From contig CACAIN010000003.1 in the NCBI GenBank assembly GCA_902532595.1, forward strand, positions 1 through 50,346: DNA of 50,346 nt. The letters run 5' to 3'. Positions 48,129 to 50,346 of the stretch are shown piece after piece. This DNA comes from an uncultured Pelagibacteraceae bacterium. Its GTDB lineage: Bacteria > Pseudomonadota > Alphaproteobacteria > Pelagibacterales > Pelagibacteraceae. A program made the translations under genes and the position numbers. The notes beneath the pieces were generated by a model. The model was not told the origin of the DNA. It made no database searches and saw only the letters and a list, made by a program, of their open reading frames with translations. How positions within the stretch are numbered: the stretch's first letter is position 1; each line of letters begins with the position of its first letter.

Positions 48129-48744
48129 TTAAAAACTTTGTGTCACAGCAATATAAATTGCTATTGTAATAAGTACACACGCTGAGATTGTATTTAATAT
48201 CTTTGGATTTCCTTTTAACCAAATAGAAACTTTTTCCGCTGCCAGTCCATAAATCATTAATGTCAGAAAATCCAAAATTACGTATGTGCTCATTAAGATT
48301 AGAAACTGACCAACATAATTCATGCTGAAGTCAATAAATGAACTAAAGATAGTCCCAAAAAATATTATAGCTTTAGGGCTTAAGCCAGCAACTAAAAATC
48401 CATCCTTGTAAAAAGAAAAACGAGTTTTGGAGTCTTTAACTCCTAATTCAATTGATTTAATTTTTGTAGTATAAGTATCATAAGCTAAATAAGCTATATA
48501 AAGTACTCCTACCCACTTAAGATAATTTAAAATTTCAGGGTGATCTTTTAAAAAGGCTCCTATTACAAATACAACTAATATACCTTGGCAAATATTTGCG
48601 GAAATATCGCCAAAAGCAGTCCATACTGACCTTTTTAAATTATAGTTTAGAGTGTGAGAGACAATAAGTACTCTTGGCGCTCCCGGAGTAATAAATAAAA
48701 AAAGAATTATTTGCAAAAATATAAAAAAATCATTTGGAAACATT
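48129..48744 (-). CDS. LysE family translocator; start probably at internal Met (MFPND...)
   Basis: 'FLFITPGAPRVLIVSHTLNYNLKRSVWTAFGDISAN', 'YLKWVGVLYIAYLAYDTY', 'GLSPKAIIFFGT'. The longer ORF to 48872 would overlap a convincing gene on the other strand. Confidence 0.85.
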
Positions 48745-48768
48745 GGAAAAGAGATTATATAGAAATAA

Positions 48769-49065
48769 ATGAAGAAGAGAAGTTTAATCCCCCAAACAAA
48801 AGTAAAAAATCCTGAACCAAAAGAAAAAGACGATAACTGGGTTATTTGGGCGGCTTGGGCAGATCGTATCACATTTGAAGAAATTAGAGAAAAAACTGGA
48901 AAAAAAGAATCAGAAGTAATTAAATTAATGAGAAGATCCCTTAAACCAAGTTCGTTTAGACTTTGGAGAAAACGGGTTCATAACACAAGCATTAAGCATA
49001 GAAAAAAATTCAAACTTGGGCGAAAAAAACTCAGGGAAAAAATTAAAATTACTGATATATATTGA
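48769..49065 (+). CDS. DUF2805 / TIGR03643 family protein
   Basis: 'NWVIWAAWADRITFEEIREKTGKKESEVIKLMRRSLKPSSFRLWRKRV' is the family core. Confidence 0.85.
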   Translation: MKKRSLIPQTKVKNPEPKEKDDNWVIWAAWADRITFEEIREKTGKKESEVIKLMRRSLKPSSFRLWRKRVHNTSIKHRKKFKLGRKKLREKIKITDIY

Positions 49066-49325
49066 TTATGAAAAAAGTTACTATGTACACAGGGGATCCT
49101 TGCTCTTTTTGTGAAGCAGCAAAAGCCTTACTTAAAACTAAAAATGTTGAAATTGAAGAACTTGATGTATGGAAGGATCCTGCGAAAGCAAAAGAAATGT
49201 TGCAAAGAACAAATGGTGCTAGAACAATTCCACAAATTTTTATTGGTGATCATTACATAGGTGGAAACGATAAACTCCAAGAGGCAAATCGAACAGGAGA
49301 ATTAGATAAACTTTTGTCATCTTAA
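49062..49325 (+). CDS. grxC: Glutaredoxin 3
   Basis: 'VTMYTGDPCSFCEAAKALLKTKNVEIEELDV', 'NGARTIPQIFIGDHYIGGNDKL'. Confidence 0.93.
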   Translation: MIMKKVTMYTGDPCSFCEAAKALLKTKNVEIEELDVWKDPAKAKEMLQRTNGARTIPQIFIGDHYIGGNDKLQEANRTGELDKLLSS

Positions 49326-49780
49326 TGAGGAGAAACTTTTTAAAAGTCTTAGGATTGTCATTAGTTTTCTCTTTGCTAATACCCTTTAACTCAATCTTGG
49401 CTGCAACTAAAAAACTTTTAAATAAAGACTTAACTGATGAACAAAAGAATATTATGTTCAATGAAGGGACGGAAAGACCATTTTCTAGTGAACTAAATAA
49501 AGAAAATAGAAAAGGTTTTTATCATTGTGCAAATTGTGGCGCTAAACTTTTTGCATCTACATCTAAATTTGATAGTGGAACTGGATGGCCATCTTTTTCA
49601 GAAGCATTACCAGGAGCTTTTAAAACAAAAGTGGATCGTAAATTTGGAATGGTAAGAACTGAATACCATTGTGCAAATTGCGGTGTACACCACGGTCATG
49701 TTTTTAATGATGGACCAAGTAAAAATGGAAAAAGATTTTGTAATAACGGTCTTTGTTTAATTTTTAAACCTTCAAATTAA
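49325..49780 (+). CDS. msrB: Peptide-methionine (R)-S-oxide reductase, with exported-type N-terminus
   Basis: 'ERPFSSELNKENRKGFYHCANCGAKLFASTSKFDSGTGWPSF', 'HCANCGVHHGHVFNDGP', 'GKRFCNNGLCLIF'; hydrophobic N-terminus after MRRNF. Confidence 0.95.
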   Translation: MRRNFLKVLGLSLVFSLLIPFNSILAATKKLLNKDLTDEQKNIMFNEGTERPFSSELNKENRKGFYHCANCGAKLFASTSKFDSGTGWPSFSEALPGAFKTKVDRKFGMVRTEYHCANCGVHHGHVFNDGPSKNGKRFCNNGLCLIFKPSN

Positions 49781-50346
49781 TATCTTTAAAAGTTGGCATA
49801 GAATCACCTGCCCCTAACTTTGTAGTAGAAAATCCAGCAACTTTATTTGCTATTTCTAAACATTCTTTTATTTTTTTTCCTTTTAATAATGCAATTGAAA
49901 ATCCTCCATTAAAAGCGTCTCCTGCGCCGGTAGTGTCAACAGCTTTGTCTGGACTTGCTTTCATATAAATTTCTTCTTTGCCATCAGTGTAAAACAATCC
50001 TTTTTCACCTAAAGTTATTATTACTTTTTTAATTCCCATATCTATTAGTTTTTTTGCGCTAATTTTTGCATCATTTTCATCCTTAATTTTAACTCCAGTA
50101 TAAAACTCAGCTTCGGTTTCGTTGGGTGTAAAATAGTCAACTAACTTAAAAAAATCACTGCTAAGTTTACATGCGGGTGCAGGATTTAATATGTTTATTA
50201 AGCCATATTGTTTTGCAGCTTTTAAACAGTGCAAAGTAACTTCTATTGGAATTTCTAATTGCGTTAAAAATATTTTTGACTGTTTAATTAAGTTTGTATC
50301 AATTTCTTTTGTAGTTAAAGTTGAAGGAGCGCCTCTAACAACAGTA
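49764..50346 (-). CDS. PfkB-family carbohydrate kinase (ribokinase-like), truncated by window end
   Basis: Frame stays open to the window edge (TVVRGAPSTLTTKEIDTNLIKQSKIFLTQLEIPIEVTLHCLKAAK...); 'ILNPAPA', 'FTPNETEAEFYTG', 'DTTGAGDAFNGGFSIAL'. Confidence 0.92.
   Translation of the reverse strand, partial: TVVRGAPSTLTTKEIDTNLIKQSKIFLTQLEIPIEVTLHCLKAAKQYGLINILNPAPACKLSSDFFKLVDYFTPNETEAEFYTGVKIKDENDAKISAKKLIDMGIKKVIITLGEKGLFYTDGKEEIYMKASPDKAVDTTGAGDAFNGGFSIALLKGKKIKECLEIANKVAGFSTTKLGAGDSMPTFKDINLKV

Noticed and set aside
1-50346. CRISPR arrays, prophage, transposons, toxin-antitoxin or defence islands
   Set aside because: No regularly spaced repeats, integrase/transposase motifs or recognisable defence genes were seen; gene content is metabolic and transport.

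Overview
The window is about 50 kb of very AT-rich, densely packed, single-copy bacterial chromosome. Gene content and style (tiny intergenic gaps, many transport operons, glycine riboswitch upstream of gcvT) look like a streamlined marine alphaproteobacterium of the SAR11/Pelagibacterales type; this is inference, as no marker gene was checked. I see no rRNA, tRNA, CRISPR array, transposase or phage block. Main blocks: (1) 1-11 kb, a light/oxidative-stress neighbourhood: FeS-type photolyase/cryptochrome (cut by the window edge), DCC-type thiol oxidoreductase, a DUF2256 micro-ORF missing from the ORF track, a photolyase-FAD-domain protein with apparently permuted architecture, MsrA, TspO, SDR, DUF3833, Cfa, DUF1365 and an FAD oxidoreductase. 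(2) 11-15.7 kb, gcvT-gcvH-gcvP behind a tandem glycine riboswitch; this operon appears to run straight into the lipid-modification genes. (3) 15.7-21.8 kb, 5-oxoprolinase pxpA/B/C with a TRAP transporter that has a hairpin directly before the dctQ start codon. (4) 21.9-29 kb, MATE, TerC, PrpD-like, aconitase, LysE and CsaA-like genes. (5) 29-36.6 kb, a Liv-type ABC system whose binding protein is convergent to its permeases, a ProC-like protein, AbrB-like and DoxX. (6) 36.6-41.4 kb, an outer-membrane protein, a TctCBA transporter and a CsiD/GlaH-like glutarate hydroxylase. (7) 41.4-48 kb, a second Liv operon with an inserted secreted HExxH protein and a terminal azlCD pair. (8) 48-50.3 kb, LysE, DUF2805/TIGR03643, glutaredoxin, MsrB and a truncated PfkB kinase. 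The best candidates for undescribed biology are the permuted photolyase-like protein and its operon, the riboswitch-gcv-cfa operon, and the secreted HExxH protein inside the Liv operon.
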